Origin: Saxibacter everestensis
GTDB taxonomy: Bacteria; Actinomycetota; Actinomycetes; Actinomycetales; Brevibacteriaceae
Assembly: GCF_025787225.1 (NCBI RefSeq)
Contig: NZ_CP090958.1
Location: 372,001 to 436,000, forward strand
Reading direction: 5' to 3'
DNA length: 64,000 nucleotides
This document shows, piece by piece, positions 40,660 to 50,406 of this stretch; position 1 is the stretch's first letter, and the number at the start of each line of letters is the position of its first letter. The position numbers were made by a program, and so were the translations under genes. Below the pieces are notes generated by a model. That model was not told where the DNA came from, ran no database searches, and saw only the letters and a list, made by a program, of their open reading frames with translations.

Positions 40660-42174
40660 TTACTTGACGTCCTCGTCTACCCAGTCGAAGGTGCGGGTGA
40701 CCGCCTTGCTCCACAGCCGCAACTGGCGCGCCTGTTCCTCGGCGTCCATCTGCGGCTCCCAGCGGCTGTCTTCCTGCCAGTTGGCCCGCAGCTCGTCCAG
40801 GTCCTTCCAGAACCCGACCGCGAGCCCGGCGGCATAGGCTGCGCCCAGCGCCGTCGTCTCGGCCACCACCGGGCGGATCACCGGAACGCCGAGCATGTCC
40901 GCCTGGAACTGCATCAGCAGGTTGTTTGCGATCATCCCTCCGTCGACCTTGAGCTCGGTGAGCGGCACGCCCGAATCGGCGTTCACCGCATCGATCACCT
41001 CGCGGGTCTGGAATGCAGTGGATTCCAGGGCGGCCCTGGCGATGTGGCCCTTGTTCACAAAACGGGTCAGGCCGACCAGTGCGCCGCGGGCATCGGGACG
41101 CCAATGCGGTGCGAACAGGCCGGAGAATGCCGGCACGAAGTAGGCGCCGCCATTGTCGGCAACCGTTTCGGCGAGTTTCTCCACCTCGGGCGAGTCCTTG
41201 AACAGGCCGATGTTGTCCCGCAGCCACTGCACCAGCGAACCGGTGACGGCAATCGACCCCTCGAGCGCATAGTGCGGCTTGTTGTCGCCGAGCTTGTAGC
41301 CGAGCGTGGTGAGCAGGCCGTTCTCGCTGTGCACAATGTCTTCGCCGGTGTTGAAGATCAGGAAGTTTCCGGTGCCATATGTGTTCTTGGCCTCTCCCTT
41401 GTCGAAGGCTGCCTGACCGAAGGTTGCGGCCTGTTGGTCGCCGAGGATGCCGGCGATCGGCACCTCGCGCAGCAGGCTGTTCGGCGATGCCGTCCCGTAG
41501 ACCTCGGAGGAGCTCTTGATCTCTGGCAGCATCGACCTGGGAACGCCGAAGACTTCGAGAATCTCGTCGTCCCAGCTCAGCGTTTTCAGGTCCATGAACA
41601 ACGTGCGGGAGGCGTTGGTGACGTCGGTGACGTGAATGCCGCCGTCCACGCCGCCGGTCAGGTTCCACAGCACCCAGGAGTCCGTGGTGCCGAAGAGCAG
41701 GTCACCTGCCTCGGCCTTTTCCCGCGCGCCCTCGACGTTCTCCAGGATCCAGGCGATCTTGGTGCCGGCGAAGTACGTGTTCAGCGGCAGTCCCACGGTC
41801 TGCTTGAATCGCTCAACCCCACCGTCGGCGGCGAGCCGATCGACAATCTTCTGGGTGCGGGTGTCCTGCCAGACGATGGCGTTGTAGACCGGTTCGCCGG
41901 TGTTCTTGTCCCAGACCACGGTGGTTTCGCGCTGGTTGGTGATTCCGATGGCTTCCACATTGTGCCTGGTGATGTTCGCCTTGCTGAGCGCCTGGCCGAT
42001 CACCTCGCGGGTGTTGTCCCAAATCTCCTTGGCGTCATGCTCCACCCAGCCGGCCTGCGGGAATATCTGCTCATGTTCGAGCTGGCCGGAGGAGACTATC
42101 GACCCGGAGTGGTCGAAAACGATTGCCCGGCTGCTAGTGGTTCCCTGATCGATAGCTACGACATATTGCGTCAT
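40660..42174 (-). CDS. glpK: Glycerol kinase
   Basis: This 504-residue FGGY-family kinase makes sn-glycerol 3-phosphate. The ATP-binding start [14 protein letters not shown] and [11 protein letters not shown]-like sequence are present, as are [30 protein letters not shown] and the FGGY-like signature [17 protein letters not shown] in the C-terminal lobe. Length is standard. It is the third gene of a glpD-glpF-glpK leftward cluster. A purine-rich AAAGG precedes the ATG. Confidence 0.97.
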   Translation of the reverse strand: MTQYVVAIDQGTTSSRAIVFDHSGSIVSSGQLEHEQIFPQAGWVEHDAKEIWDNTREVIGQALSKANITRHNVEAIGITNQRETTVVWDKNTGEPVYNAIVWQDTRTQKIVDRLAADGGVERFKQTVGLPLNTYFAGTKIAWILENVEGAREKAEAGDLLFGTTDSWVLWNLTGGVDGGIHVTDVTNASRTLFMDLKTLSWDDEILEVFGVPRSMLPEIKSSSEVYGTASPNSLLREVPIAGILGDQQAATFGQAAFDKGEAKNTYGTGNFLIFNTGEDIVHSENGLLTTLGYKLGDNKPHYALEGSIAVTGSLVQWLRDNIGLFKDSPEVEKLAETVADNGGAYFVPAFSGLFAPHWRPDARGALVGLTRFVNKGHIARAALESTAFQTREVIDAVNADSGVPLTELKVDGGMIANNLLMQFQADMLGVPVIRPVVAETTALGAAYAAGLAVGFWKDLDELRANWQEDSRWEPQMDAEEQARQLRLWSKAVTRTFDWVDEDVK

Positions 42175-42222
42175 TGCGAAGTGCCTTTCGGTGAGAATTT
42201 ATTGAAGATGTATACCGGCGGG

Positions 42223-43014
42223 TCAGAACACCGCGATGCTGGCCAGTCCGGCAAGCACGCCGCCGACGATCGGTCCGACGATCGGGACCCAGGAGTACGA
42301 CCAGTCCGAACTGCCCTTGCCCTTGATCGGCAGAATGGCGTGTGCGATGCGCGGACCGAGGTCGCGGGCCGGGTTGATCGCGTAGCCGGTCGGTCCGCCG
42401 AGGCTCACGCCGATTGCGAGCACGATCAGCGCGACCGGGAGCGGGCCGAGTGCGCCGGGCCATTCCCCGCCGGATTTCGTAATCGCGTTGGTGGCCAGGA
42501 TGGCGAAGACCAGGACGAAGGTGGCGATGACTTCCGTCACCAGGTTCCAGGCGTAGGAGCGGATCTGCGGACCGGTGGAGAAAACGCCGAGCTTGGCGGC
42601 CTGGGATTCCTCAGCATCGAAGTGCTGTTTGTACGCCAGCCAGGCAACGACGGCGCCAAGGAAGGCGCCTACCAGCTCGGCTGCCAGGTAGGTCATTGTC
42701 GAACCGAACGACACGGCGACACCCGGAGCGTATTCTTCTGCGCCGGAGGACAACAGGCCGAGCGTCACGGCGGGGTTCAGGTGCGCACCGGACTTCGCGG
42801 CGACGATGACGCCGGCGAAGACGCCGAGCGCCCAGCCCCAGCTGATCATCAGCCAGCCGCCGCCGAGTCCCTTGTTTCCTTTCAGGATGTTGTTGGCCAC
42901 CACACCGGCGCCCAGGATGATCAGGAATGCTGTGCCAAGGACTTCGGAGGCGAATACCTGGCCGAGCGAGGTCGAGGCGGCGGGAGCCGCGAGGATGACT
43001 GAGGGGAGAGACAA
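42223..43014 (-). CDS. glpF: Glycerol uptake facilitator (aquaglyceroporin)
   Basis: This 263-residue channel of the MIP family has six helices and both pore motifs, HLNPAVTLG in the first half and INPARDLGPR in the second. The aspartate after the second NPAR is typical of glycerol-conducting members. The chosen start is a TTG at 43014 with AGAGGA 6 bp upstream, giving SLPSVILAAPAAS as the leader; a GTG 13 codons earlier would have no ribosome-binding site. It lies 48 bp upstream of glpK and 140 bp downstream of glpD. Confidence 0.9.
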   Translation of the reverse strand: MSLPSVILAAPAASTSLGQVFASEVLGTAFLIILGAGVVANNILKGNKGLGGGWLMISWGWALGVFAGVIVAAKSGAHLNPAVTLGLLSSGAEEYAPGVAVSFGSTMTYLAAELVGAFLGAVVAWLAYKQHFDAEESQAAKLGVFSTGPQIRSYAWNLVTEVIATFVLVFAILATNAITKSGGEWPGALGPLPVALIVLAIGVSLGGPTGYAINPARDLGPRIAHAILPIKGKGSSDWSYSWVPIVGPIVGGVLAGLASIAVF

Positions 43015-43154
43015 GGCATTTCCTCTTTCTTCGTTGAACGGAAAGCTTCCCACTGGGAAGTGCGCACCATAGCGCGTTTGTGAGTTAACCTACCGGCTGG
43101 TAGGGGCTATTTGGTCGCCGGAGCCCGGCCTTTTTTGGTCGATGTTTGTGTCAG

Positions 43155-44927
43155 TTAGGAGACATCGGTTCCAATCGTCGGTTGAATTTCCGGAACGGCC
43201 TCGCGCAATGCGGTAGCGGCCTCGTCGTCCGGTTGATTCTGAGCAGCCAGCTCGGCTTCAACCCGTTTGCGATAGCTGTCGAGTTCCTGCTGCTTTTCCG
43301 CGTCGCTCCAGCCGAGTACGCCAGCCATCAGCGTTGCGACGTCGGCGGAAGCTGCCATGCCGCGCTCGCGCTGCTCATACGACAACCTGGTGCGTCGAGT
43401 CAGCACGTCCTCCAGGTGCATTGCGCCCTCATGGCTGGCGGCATAGACGACCTCGGCCTTCAGGTACTGCTCGGCGCCATCGAGCGGTTCTCCAAGCTCC
43501 GGCCGGTCGTCGACGAGCTCCAGCAGCTCGTCGATCAGCGCGCCATAGCGGCGGAGAAGATGGTTGACCCGATGCAGCTCCCAGCCGTACCTGTGCGCGA
43601 TCCTGCTGCGCTGGCGGAACCGGATACCGAATCCTTCGGCTCCGACGATCGGCAGCTGGGCGGTGAGCGACGGACGACTTGTTGCTTCGTCGCCGAGCGC
43701 GAGGTCGACGACGTCCTCGGCCATCACCCGGTACGTCGTGTACTTCCCGCCGGCAATGACGGTCAGACCGGGGGCGGGTTGCGCGGCGGTGTGTTCCCGG
43801 GAGACCTTCGCGGTGCTCTTGGCCGCATTCTGGACCGGCTGCAGCAGCGGGCGCAGGCCGGAGTAGGTGCCGATCACGTCGTCGCGGCTCAGCGGCGACT
43901 GCAGGACCTGATTGGCGTGGTCAAGCAGATAATCGATATCGGCGCTATTGGCCACCGGATGGGCCTTTGCGTGGTGCCAGTCGGTGTCAGTTGTGCCGAT
44001 AATCCAGTAGCCGTCCCACGGGATGATGAACAGGACGCTCTTCTCGGTTTCGGAAATGATGCCTGCATTGCCGACGATGCGTTCGCCGGAAACCACTATG
44101 TGCATCCCCTTCGAGGCACGCACCTTCAGGCCACGGCTGACCGGCGACGTCGCGGCGCTGGTGTCGGTGCTACTCGGCAGGCCGGGCAGCGATTCGGTCT
44201 CCTCCGTCCAGACTCCCGTGGCCCCGATGACCTGGCTGGCCCGTACGTCGAACTCCTCGCCGGACTCGAGGTCCTTTGCACGAACCCCGGTCACCCGGCC
44301 GCGGTCGCTGAGGTAGCCGATCACCTGGGTGCGGGTGGCGATCAGTGCTCCGTGTGAGGCGGAAGTCCGCGCCAGCTGCGTCACCAGCCGGGCGTCGTCG
44401 ACCTTGGCGTCGTAATAGCGGATTCCGCCGATGGCAGCGTCGTCACGCAGGCCGGGAAACAGCTTGTGCACGCCGCGCCGGCTCAGATGCCTGTGCAACG
44501 GCACACCCCGGGAGGTGCCACCGGCGAAGCTCAGAGCATCGTAGAGCGCCAGGCCCGCCCCGACGTAGGCCCGTTCCCAGATCTTGTGCTTGAAGGGGTA
44601 GATGAACGGCACGGCCTCGACCAGGTACGGCGCGATCGTGGTCAGCAGCCGGCCGCGCTCGGTCAGCGCCTCGCGGACCAGGGCGAAATCGAGCATCTGC
44701 AGATAGCGCAGCCCGCCATGGATCAGTTTGCTCGACCGGGAAGAAGTGCCGGAGGCCAGATCCCGGGCTTCAAGCAGTCCGACCGTCAACCCGCGGCTGG
44801 CGGCGTCCAGAGTCGCGCCCGCCCCGGTAATACCTCCGCCGATCACCAGGATGTCCAGTACCTCGCCGCTCTTCATCTGCTCGATGGCGGCGGTTCGGGA
44901 GTCGGTGGAGAGTGCTGCTGCTTTCAT
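43155..44927 (-). CDS. glpD: Glycerol-3-phosphate dehydrogenase (FAD, aerobic)
   Basis: This 590-residue membrane-associated flavoenzyme oxidises glycerol 3-phosphate to dihydroxyacetone phosphate and passes electrons to quinone. The FAD-binding motif LVIGGGITGAGATLDAASRG is near residue 30 and SSKLIHGGLRYLQ near residue 70. KGMHIVVSGERI, GTTDTDWHH and GGKYTTYRVMAED occur in order, and the DAO_C helical domain occupies the last 130 residues. It is the first gene of the glp cluster and divergent from a SorC-family regulator with a palindrome between them. Confidence 0.95.
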   Translation of the reverse strand: MKAAALSTDSRTAAIEQMKSGEVLDILVIGGGITGAGATLDAASRGLTVGLLEARDLASGTSSRSSKLIHGGLRYLQMLDFALVREALTERGRLLTTIAPYLVEAVPFIYPFKHKIWERAYVGAGLALYDALSFAGGTSRGVPLHRHLSRRGVHKLFPGLRDDAAIGGIRYYDAKVDDARLVTQLARTSASHGALIATRTQVIGYLSDRGRVTGVRAKDLESGEEFDVRASQVIGATGVWTEETESLPGLPSSTDTSAATSPVSRGLKVRASKGMHIVVSGERIVGNAGIISETEKSVLFIIPWDGYWIIGTTDTDWHHAKAHPVANSADIDYLLDHANQVLQSPLSRDDVIGTYSGLRPLLQPVQNAAKSTAKVSREHTAAQPAPGLTVIAGGKYTTYRVMAEDVVDLALGDEATSRPSLTAQLPIVGAEGFGIRFRQRSRIAHRYGWELHRVNHLLRRYGALIDELLELVDDRPELGEPLDGAEQYLKAEVVYAASHEGAMHLEDVLTRRTRLSYEQRERGMAASADVATLMAGVLGWSDAEKQQELDSYRKRVEAELAAQNQPDDEAATALREAVPEIQPTIGTDVS

Positions 44928-45011
44928 TCTCTTTTACCCTGTCTTCGCTAACTGGGGAGTCTGCATCGTTCATTTCACTCTGAATCGCCGTGCACGATTT
45001 CACAAGGCGTT

Positions 45012-45025
45012 TGCACATACGTGCA
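45012..45025. promoter_or_regulatory. Palindromic operator in glpD/SorC promoter region
   Basis: TGCACATACGTGCA has perfect TGCAC/GTGCA arms inside a slightly longer TTTGCAC...GTGCATAA symmetry. It lies 48 bp before the regulator start and about 85 bp before glpD. It is the only strong palindrome in this divergent region and the likely binding site of the SorC-family protein. Confidence 0.55.
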
Positions 45026-45072
45026 TAATTAGTCCGAGTCAGGGAGATAAATCGGGCTGAAAGAGGCAAAAG

Positions 45073-46026
45073 GTGGTCGCCGAGAACAAGGCGCAGCAGG
45101 CGTTGCGGATTGCACATTTGTATTACGTGCAAGGCGTGACGATGGAGGCGATTGCCCGGCAGATGCGGGTGTCGCGATCGACAGTGTCCCGGCTGCTCAA
45201 GTACGCCCGGGACGCCAAGCTGGTCGAGATCACGCTGAACGTCCCACACAGCACTGAGAAGGACCTCGAGAAGGTATTCCGCCGGGAGTTCGGCATTTCG
45301 GCGCAGGTCGTTCCGGTAGCCGACAGCTCCAACGAACTCGAGCGGCTGGAAACCGTCACCGCACGGGGCGCCAAGCTGTTGGGACAGATCTTCGGCGGCA
45401 ATATGACACTCGGTATCGCCTGGGGAACCACGACCGCAGCGGTCGGACGCCAGCTCGTCCATAAGGTCACCCGCGGGGCGAACGTGGTCCAGCTCAATGG
45501 CGCTGCGAACCCGAGCACGACCGGTATCGGCTACGCGGCGGACGTCATCTCACGGTTCGGCGCGGCCTTCGACGCGCCGGTGCAGCATTTTCCGGTGCCG
45601 GCGTTCTTTGACTATGCGGCGACCCGGAAGGCGATGTGGCAGGAGCGAAGCATCAAACGAATTCTGCGGATGCAGCGGAATGTGGATGTCGCGCTGTTCA
45701 GTGTCGGCGCGGTCGCCGGCGGCGTGCCCAGCCACGTGTACACCGCGGGCTACCTCGATGACGCCGACTTCCGGTCCCTGCGCACCGAGGGCGTGGTCGG
45801 CGACATCAACACAGTTTTCATCCGGGCGGACGGCAGCCACCACGACATCCCGCTGAACCAACGTGCCTCGGGGATACCGCCGGACGAGCTGCGCCGAATC
45901 CACCGCAGGCTCTGCGTCGTTTCGGGCGAGAACAAGGTTCCGGCGCTGCGTGCCGCGCTGGCATCTCATCTGGTGACTGACCTGGTGATCGACGAACCGA
46001 CAGCATCGAGTCTGCTCGAAGTGTGA
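45073..46026 (+). CDS. SorC/DeoR-type sugar-binding transcriptional regulator
   Basis: This 317-residue regulator has an N-terminal helix-turn-helix (YVQGVTMEAIARQMRVSRST, then VSRLLKYARD). It has the SorC C-terminal sugar-phosphate-binding domain with LGIAWGTTTAAV, VQLNGAANPSTTGIGY, VGAVAGGVPS and the closing VVSGENKVPALRAALASHLV. Regulators of this family bind phosphorylated sugars or polyols. Divergence from glpD suggests that it responds to glycerol 3-phosphate or a related metabolite. It is separate from the better-known GlpR (DeoR) control. The GTG at 45073 follows AAGAGG. Confidence 0.88.
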   Translation: MVAENKAQQALRIAHLYYVQGVTMEAIARQMRVSRSTVSRLLKYARDAKLVEITLNVPHSTEKDLEKVFRREFGISAQVVPVADSSNELERLETVTARGAKLLGQIFGGNMTLGIAWGTTTAAVGRQLVHKVTRGANVVQLNGAANPSTTGIGYAADVISRFGAAFDAPVQHFPVPAFFDYAATRKAMWQERSIKRILRMQRNVDVALFSVGAVAGGVPSHVYTAGYLDDADFRSLRTEGVVGDINTVFIRADGSHHDIPLNQRASGIPPDELRRIHRRLCVVSGENKVPALRAALASHLVTDLVIDEPTASSLLEV

Positions 46027-46083
46027 GCTAGCTGCCGCCGGCTGTGGACCTAGCTGCCGGCACCGTCTGTACCGGCTGCATCT

Positions 46084-46140
46084 TTAGAGCCGGCCTCCTT
46101 ACGGCTGTATCTATTAGAGCCAGCCTCCTACCGGCTGTCT
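46084..46140. repeat. 30-bp-period tandem duplication downstream of the SorC gene
   Basis: Two units begin TTAGAGCCGGCCTCCTTACG and TTAGAGCCAGCCTCCTACCG, 30 bp apart, each ending in GGCTGT. Related GCCGGC/GCTGT fragments precede them from 46030. The array fills the gap between the converging SorC and metallo-hydrolase genes, and its end overlaps the latter's stop. Confidence 0.7.
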
Positions 46141-46744
46141 AAATGCCGCCGGCCTCGTCGCCGATCGTGGTCGATTCGCCATGGCCGGTCCGCACCACGG
46201 TTTCGGCCGGCAGGTTGAGCAGCTTGGTCGTGATGGAGTCGATAATCGTCGGATGGTCACTGAATGACCGGCCGGTAGCGCCCGGGCCGCCTTTGAACAG
46301 GGTGTCACCGCTGAAAACTGTGCCGAGATCCGGGGCGAAGAGGCAGACCGCGCCGGGAGAATGTCCCGGGGTGTGCAGCACATGTAGTTCAATTCCGGCA
46401 ATCGAGATCCGCTGACCGTCGGCGAGCTCGTGGCTCGGCGACCGTTCCGGATGAGTCCGATCCCAGAGCACCCGATCCGCCGGGTGCAGGTAGGTTGGTG
46501 CGGCGGTCACGTCCTGCACATCGGGCACGGCGTCGATGTGATCATCGTGGGCGTGCGTGCACAGGATGGCCACCAAACGGCGCTCGCCAACAGCCTTCAG
46601 GATCGCTGCGCCATCATGCGCCGGGTCGATGACGACGCACTCGGCATCGTCGCCCACGATCCAGACGTTGTTGTCGACATCCCAGGTGCCACCGTCCAGG
46701 CTGAATGTCCCCGACGTGACGAGCTGATCGATTCGGGCCGCCAT
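46139..46744 (-). CDS. MBL-fold metallo-hydrolase next to MscR
   Basis: This 201-residue metallo-beta-lactamase-fold hydrolase has the zinc-site motif THAHDDHID (HxHxDH), the glyoxalase II-like GHSPGAVCLFAPD, the bridging aspartate in FSGDTLFKGGPG and the final histidine in VRTGHGE. It starts immediately after the mycothiol-dependent formaldehyde dehydrogenase stop (TAG ATG). The same pair is conserved in Mycobacterium. It probably hydrolyses the S-formyl-mycothiol product or another mycothiol thioester, by analogy with glyoxalase II; this is inference. Confidence 0.88.
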   Translation of the reverse strand: MAARIDQLVTSGTFSLDGGTWDVDNNVWIVGDDAECVVIDPAHDGAAILKAVGERRLVAILCTHAHDDHIDAVPDVQDVTAAPTYLHPADRVLWDRTHPERSPSHELADGQRISIAGIELHVLHTPGHSPGAVCLFAPDLGTVFSGDTLFKGGPGATGRSFSDHPTIIDSITTKLLNLPAETVVRTGHGESTTIGDEAGGI

Positions 46745-47839
46745 CTACAGCACCACCACGGAGCGCAGGACCTCGCCGCGAGCCATCTTCTCGAAGGCGG
46801 CGTCGATGTCGCTGATGCCGATCTTCTCGCTGACGAATTCATCCAACGGCAGCCGGCCCTGCAGGTACAGGTCGGTGAGCATCGGGAAATCGCGTTCGGG
46901 CAGGCAGTCGCCGTACCAGGAGGACTTCAATGCTCCGCCGCGACCGAACACGTCCAGCAGCGGAATTTCGAGCATCATCTCCGGAGTCGGCACGCCGACG
47001 AGTACTACGGTGCCGGCCAGGTCGCGGGCGTAGAACGCTTGCCGCCACGTTTCAGGCCTGCCCACGGCATCGATCACGACATCAGCACCGAACCCGCCGG
47101 TGAGATCCTGCACCGCCGCGACCACGTCATCCTCATTCATTTCGGAAGAGTCGATTGCGTGTGTGGCGCCGAGCTCCTGCGCCTTGCTCAGCTTCCTGGC
47201 ATCGCGATCGATGGCGATGATCGTCGAGGCGCCGGCAAGACGTGAACCGACGACTGCTGCCACGCCTACCCCGCCGCAGCCGATCACGGCGACAGAGTCA
47301 CCCCGGCTGACGTTTCCGGTATTCATTGCCGCCCCGATGCCGGCCATAATGCCGCAGCCGAGAAGCCCGGCCGCAGCCGGGTCGGCGTCCGGGTTCACTT
47401 TCGTGCACTGTTTCGCGTGCACCAGCGTCTTCTCTGCGAACGCGCCGATGCCCAGGGCCGGGCTGAGTTCGGTGCCATCTGCCAGCGTCATCTTCTGCCG
47501 GGCGTTGAAGGTGTTGAAGCAGTACCAGGGCTCGCCACGCTTGCACGCCCGGCACTCTCCGCAGACCGCCCGCCAGTTCAACACCACGAAATCGCCGACT
47601 GCGACATTGTCGACGCCATCGCCGATGGCGCTGACCCTCCCGGCGGCCTCGTGTCCCAGAAGGAAAGGGAACTCGTCGTTTATCCCGCCCTCCTTGTAGT
47701 GGAAGTCGGTGTGGCAGACGCCGCAGGTCTCGATGTCGACGACGACCTCGCCGGCGCCAGGATCCGGAATCACAATATCCGTGAGTTCAACTTCAGCGCC
47801 CTGAGAACGCGCTATGACACCTTTGACCGTTACGGACAT
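46745..47839 (-). CDS. mscR: S-(hydroxymethyl)mycothiol dehydrogenase
   Basis: This 364-residue class III zinc alcohol dehydrogenase has catalytic zinc ligands in CGVCHTDFH and GHEAAG. The structural zinc loop is [15 protein letters not shown]. The NAD-binding [19 protein letters not shown] is near the middle, and [20 protein letters not shown] marks the mycothiol-dependent formaldehyde dehydrogenase/S-nitrosomycothiol reductase group. It oxidises the formaldehyde-mycothiol adduct to S-formylmycothiol. Together with mshA it shows that the organism uses mycothiol. It is the first gene of a two-gene operon with the metallo-hydrolase. Confidence 0.92.
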   Translation of the reverse strand: MSVTVKGVIARSQGAEVELTDIVIPDPGAGEVVVDIETCGVCHTDFHYKEGGINDEFPFLLGHEAAGRVSAIGDGVDNVAVGDFVVLNWRAVCGECRACKRGEPWYCFNTFNARQKMTLADGTELSPALGIGAFAEKTLVHAKQCTKVNPDADPAAAGLLGCGIMAGIGAAMNTGNVSRGDSVAVIGCGGVGVAAVVGSRLAGASTIIAIDRDARKLSKAQELGATHAIDSSEMNEDDVVAAVQDLTGGFGADVVIDAVGRPETWRQAFYARDLAGTVVLVGVPTPEMMLEIPLLDVFGRGGALKSSWYGDCLPERDFPMLTDLYLQGRLPLDEFVSEKIGISDIDAAFEKMARGEVLRSVVVL

Positions 47840-47889
47840 CTTGCTCCTTCAATCTGCGACGTACGAGTTCGATCTTCAGACTAGCCCGT

Positions 47890-50160
47890 CTACGCCGCGG
47901 CTTGGGCCTTCTTCTTCGCTGCCGCGGTAGCCTGCGACCGCACGGTGGCCTTGACCTTGTTTGTCAGCTTCGACCTCGCTTTTGCGGTGGCTTCCGACTT
48001 GGCTTTCTTGCTGATGGACCGGGCGCTGGCCGCCGTCGCATCCCTGACCGCATGTTTTTCCCCGGCCTTGCGGGACGCGGAAGCCGCCGAGTCGCGCGCA
48101 TTTGTCCGGGCTATTGATACAGCCGCCGACTTTGCTTCGGTTGTCGCAGCACTTCTGGCTTGGGTTGTCGCGGCGTCCCTGGCCGCCTGTTTCGCTGCCT
48201 GCTTCGTCGCGGCGATCGCCGAGCGGGTCACCGTCACAGTCCTCGAGGCGCTCTTGGTGGTGGTGGCCGATTTCTGTTCCCTAGCCGAGGCGCTGTGCTT
48301 CTTGCCCTCGATCGTGTGCGTTCTGGTTGCCGAGGCCGTTGCCTTTGCGGTGTGGCCGCTATAACGGTATCTGGCCGTATAGCTGTACTTCGCGGTGCCG
48401 GTGTAGCGCGCCTTCGCGGACCTCGTCACCTTGACCGCGGCCTTCTCGGTGACGGTCGCGCTCTGGCTGACCGTCTGCCGCACCGTGACGGTAGCTACCT
48501 GCTGACTAGAGGAGCCCGCACCGGATGTGATCAGCCGCCCCAGATTGAGGATGCCGGTCCCGCAGCTGCTCGTAGTGCAGGTCCAATCGGCTTCCTTATG
48601 CTTCGGAAAAGCGCTGATCGATGACTTCAGCGCCGACTCGACTGCGTCTGGCCCGGCGCCCGGCGCCAGCGAGTAGAGCAGAGCGGCCGCGCCGGCGACG
48701 GCCGGGGCCGCCATCGATGTGCCCTCCATCTGGCCGTAACCTGCCTGTTGCGGCACGGTCGTTCCGGTGTTCACCGCGGACCAGATGCCGTTGTAGTTGT
48801 TGTCACCACCCGGCGCACTGACATCGATGCCCGTGCCGTAGTTGGAGTACCAGGCCCGTTCGCCGATCTCATCGGTGGATCCGACGGTGATCACGCCGGA
48901 ACAGTTGGCTGGGGCCGAGTTTCTGACATTCACCGACTCGTTGCCGGCGGCTACCACGACAGTGCTGCCGAGTGATCGCGCCTTGTCGATGGCGTCCTGA
49001 TACGACCTGGGGCATCCCTCAGTCGAGTATCCGCCAAGGGACAGGTTGATCACCTGTGCCGGATGAGTGTTTTGCGGAACATCGGGCACTGAGCCGCCGG
49101 CAGCCCAGACTATGCCCGCCGTGATGTCGGAGTCGTAGCCGCCACAGACGCCAAGCGCCCGCACCGGAAGCAGGCTTACCCCAGGGGCGACTCCAGTGAT
49201 TCCCTCGCCGTTATCGGCCTGTGCGGCGACAATGCCGGCCACGTGCGTACCGTGCCACGAACTGTCGCTTCGTTCGCAGTCTTCCCCCTTGAATGTCCCG
49301 CCTGGCCACCAGTCACCGGGATCTTCAGCGTCATCGTCTCGCGAACCGGCTTCCTCAGTTGCCGGCACGTCGCGGGCCACCTCGGGGTCGTCGCGGGCCA
49401 CTTCGGGGTCGGAGACCAGGTCGTAGCCGGGAAGTACCTGGTGGTCAAGATCGGGATGGTTGGTGATTCCGGTGTCGATAACGGCCACGACGACAGACGA
49501 GCTGCCCTTGGTCTTGTTCCAGAGCTCCGGGGCGTGCACGCTGTAACCGCCAACCGGCAGTTTCACCTTGCCGCTGTTGACGGAGACGACGGAGTCCCGG
49601 TCGTCCCAGACGTTGTACTGCTTGCCGTAGAACGGATCATTCGAGCCGATGGGCGGCTGGGCGGCAATTTCCCGGCGATAATCCGGCTCGGCCCAGACCA
49701 CATCGGCTCGTTCGGCTAGCTGCTCGGCAATCTTCTCGGCGGCCGCTGCCGGCAGTTCGTCGTCGAACCTGAGCACCGTTGTCTTCTCACTCACCGGTGT
49801 GGCCGACTCAATGGTCGAATCCGTCAGGGCCTCGGACTTCCGCAGCAGCGCAGGCGATGGCGTCGTCGTGGTCGTCTTGACAATCAAGCCGTTGGCATAC
49901 TTCGGGGCGGCAGGTGGCGGGGCATGTCCCGGCCCGGTTGGATCGGTCTCGGCCCGTGCAATGCCGGCCATTTCGGCTCGCGCAGTGTCCGGCGCTGACG
50001 CCGCTTGCGCCGGGCCAACCGCCGACGCTTGCGCCGGGCCAACCGCCGACGCTTGCGCCGGGCCAACCGCCACAGCCATCGCCAGCAGGATCGCCGGGCC
50101 TATTGCCGCGATGATACGAATCCGCCTGGAAAACAGGCCGGGGGAGGTAAGGGAAGACAT
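47890..50160 (-). CDS. Secreted S8 subtilisin-like serine protease with basic C-terminal tail
   Basis: This 756-residue protein has a Sec signal peptide (IIAAIGPAILLAMAVAVG), followed by three tandem copies of an octapeptide like VGPAQASA encoded by exact 24-bp DNA repeats. An inhibitor_I9-like propeptide comes next (ADVVWAEPDYR). The peptidase domain has catalytic Asp229 in VIDTGI, His303 in WHGTHVAG and Ser482 in GTSMAAP. From about residue 545 to the end the sequence is low-complexity, rich in Ala, Ser, Thr, Lys and Arg (KATASATRTHT, KQAAKQAARDAA), with no cell-wall sorting signal or transmembrane helix. Unlike mycosins it lacks a C-terminal membrane anchor. Likely exported and wall-associated through charge. 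Confidence 0.88.
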   Translation of the reverse strand: MSSLTSPGLFSRRIRIIAAIGPAILLAMAVAVGPAQASAVGPAQASAVGPAQAASAPDTARAEMAGIARAETDPTGPGHAPPPAAPKYANGLIVKTTTTTPSPALLRKSEALTDSTIESATPVSEKTTVLRFDDELPAAAAEKIAEQLAERADVVWAEPDYRREIAAQPPIGSNDPFYGKQYNVWDDRDSVVSVNSGKVKLPVGGYSVHAPELWNKTKGSSSVVVAVIDTGITNHPDLDHQVLPGYDLVSDPEVARDDPEVARDVPATEEAGSRDDDAEDPGDWWPGGTFKGEDCERSDSSWHGTHVAGIVAAQADNGEGITGVAPGVSLLPVRALGVCGGYDSDITAGIVWAAGGSVPDVPQNTHPAQVINLSLGGYSTEGCPRSYQDAIDKARSLGSTVVVAAGNESVNVRNSAPANCSGVITVGSTDEIGERAWYSNYGTGIDVSAPGGDNNYNGIWSAVNTGTTVPQQAGYGQMEGTSMAAPAVAGAAALLYSLAPGAGPDAVESALKSSISAFPKHKEADWTCTTSSCGTGILNLGRLITSGAGSSSQQVATVTVRQTVSQSATVTEKAAVKVTRSAKARYTGTAKYSYTARYRYSGHTAKATASATRTHTIEGKKHSASAREQKSATTTKSASRTVTVTRSAIAATKQAAKQAARDAATTQARSAATTEAKSAAVSIARTNARDSAASASRKAGEKHAVRDATAASARSISKKAKSEATAKARSKLTNKVKATVRSQATAAAKKKAQAAA

Positions 50161-50406
50161 ACAGGACTCACTGGTTCACGAGGAGGGGACCGCGAATATG
50201 AAGCTAACTGTAGCCGGACGGGGCGAGGCCGGAGAATGTACTTGTGGGACGCAGGCCACAATCGTTCGCGAAGGATCGAGAACATCGTCGGGATGCTTGC
50301 GCGCGGGGAGAAGTTCTACGATTGACCCGCACTGCACTGCCTCGTCCGCCGTCAGTGCGGGCCTGGCATTCTTGGCGGCAGCTATTCACTGGGTAATCTT
50401 AGGTTC

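Noticed and set aside
40438-43002. 854-codon open frame on the plus strand opposite glpK and glpF
   Set aside because: It is antisense to two clearly conserved genes. Its predicted protein has no family pattern, as expected for third-position GC bias.
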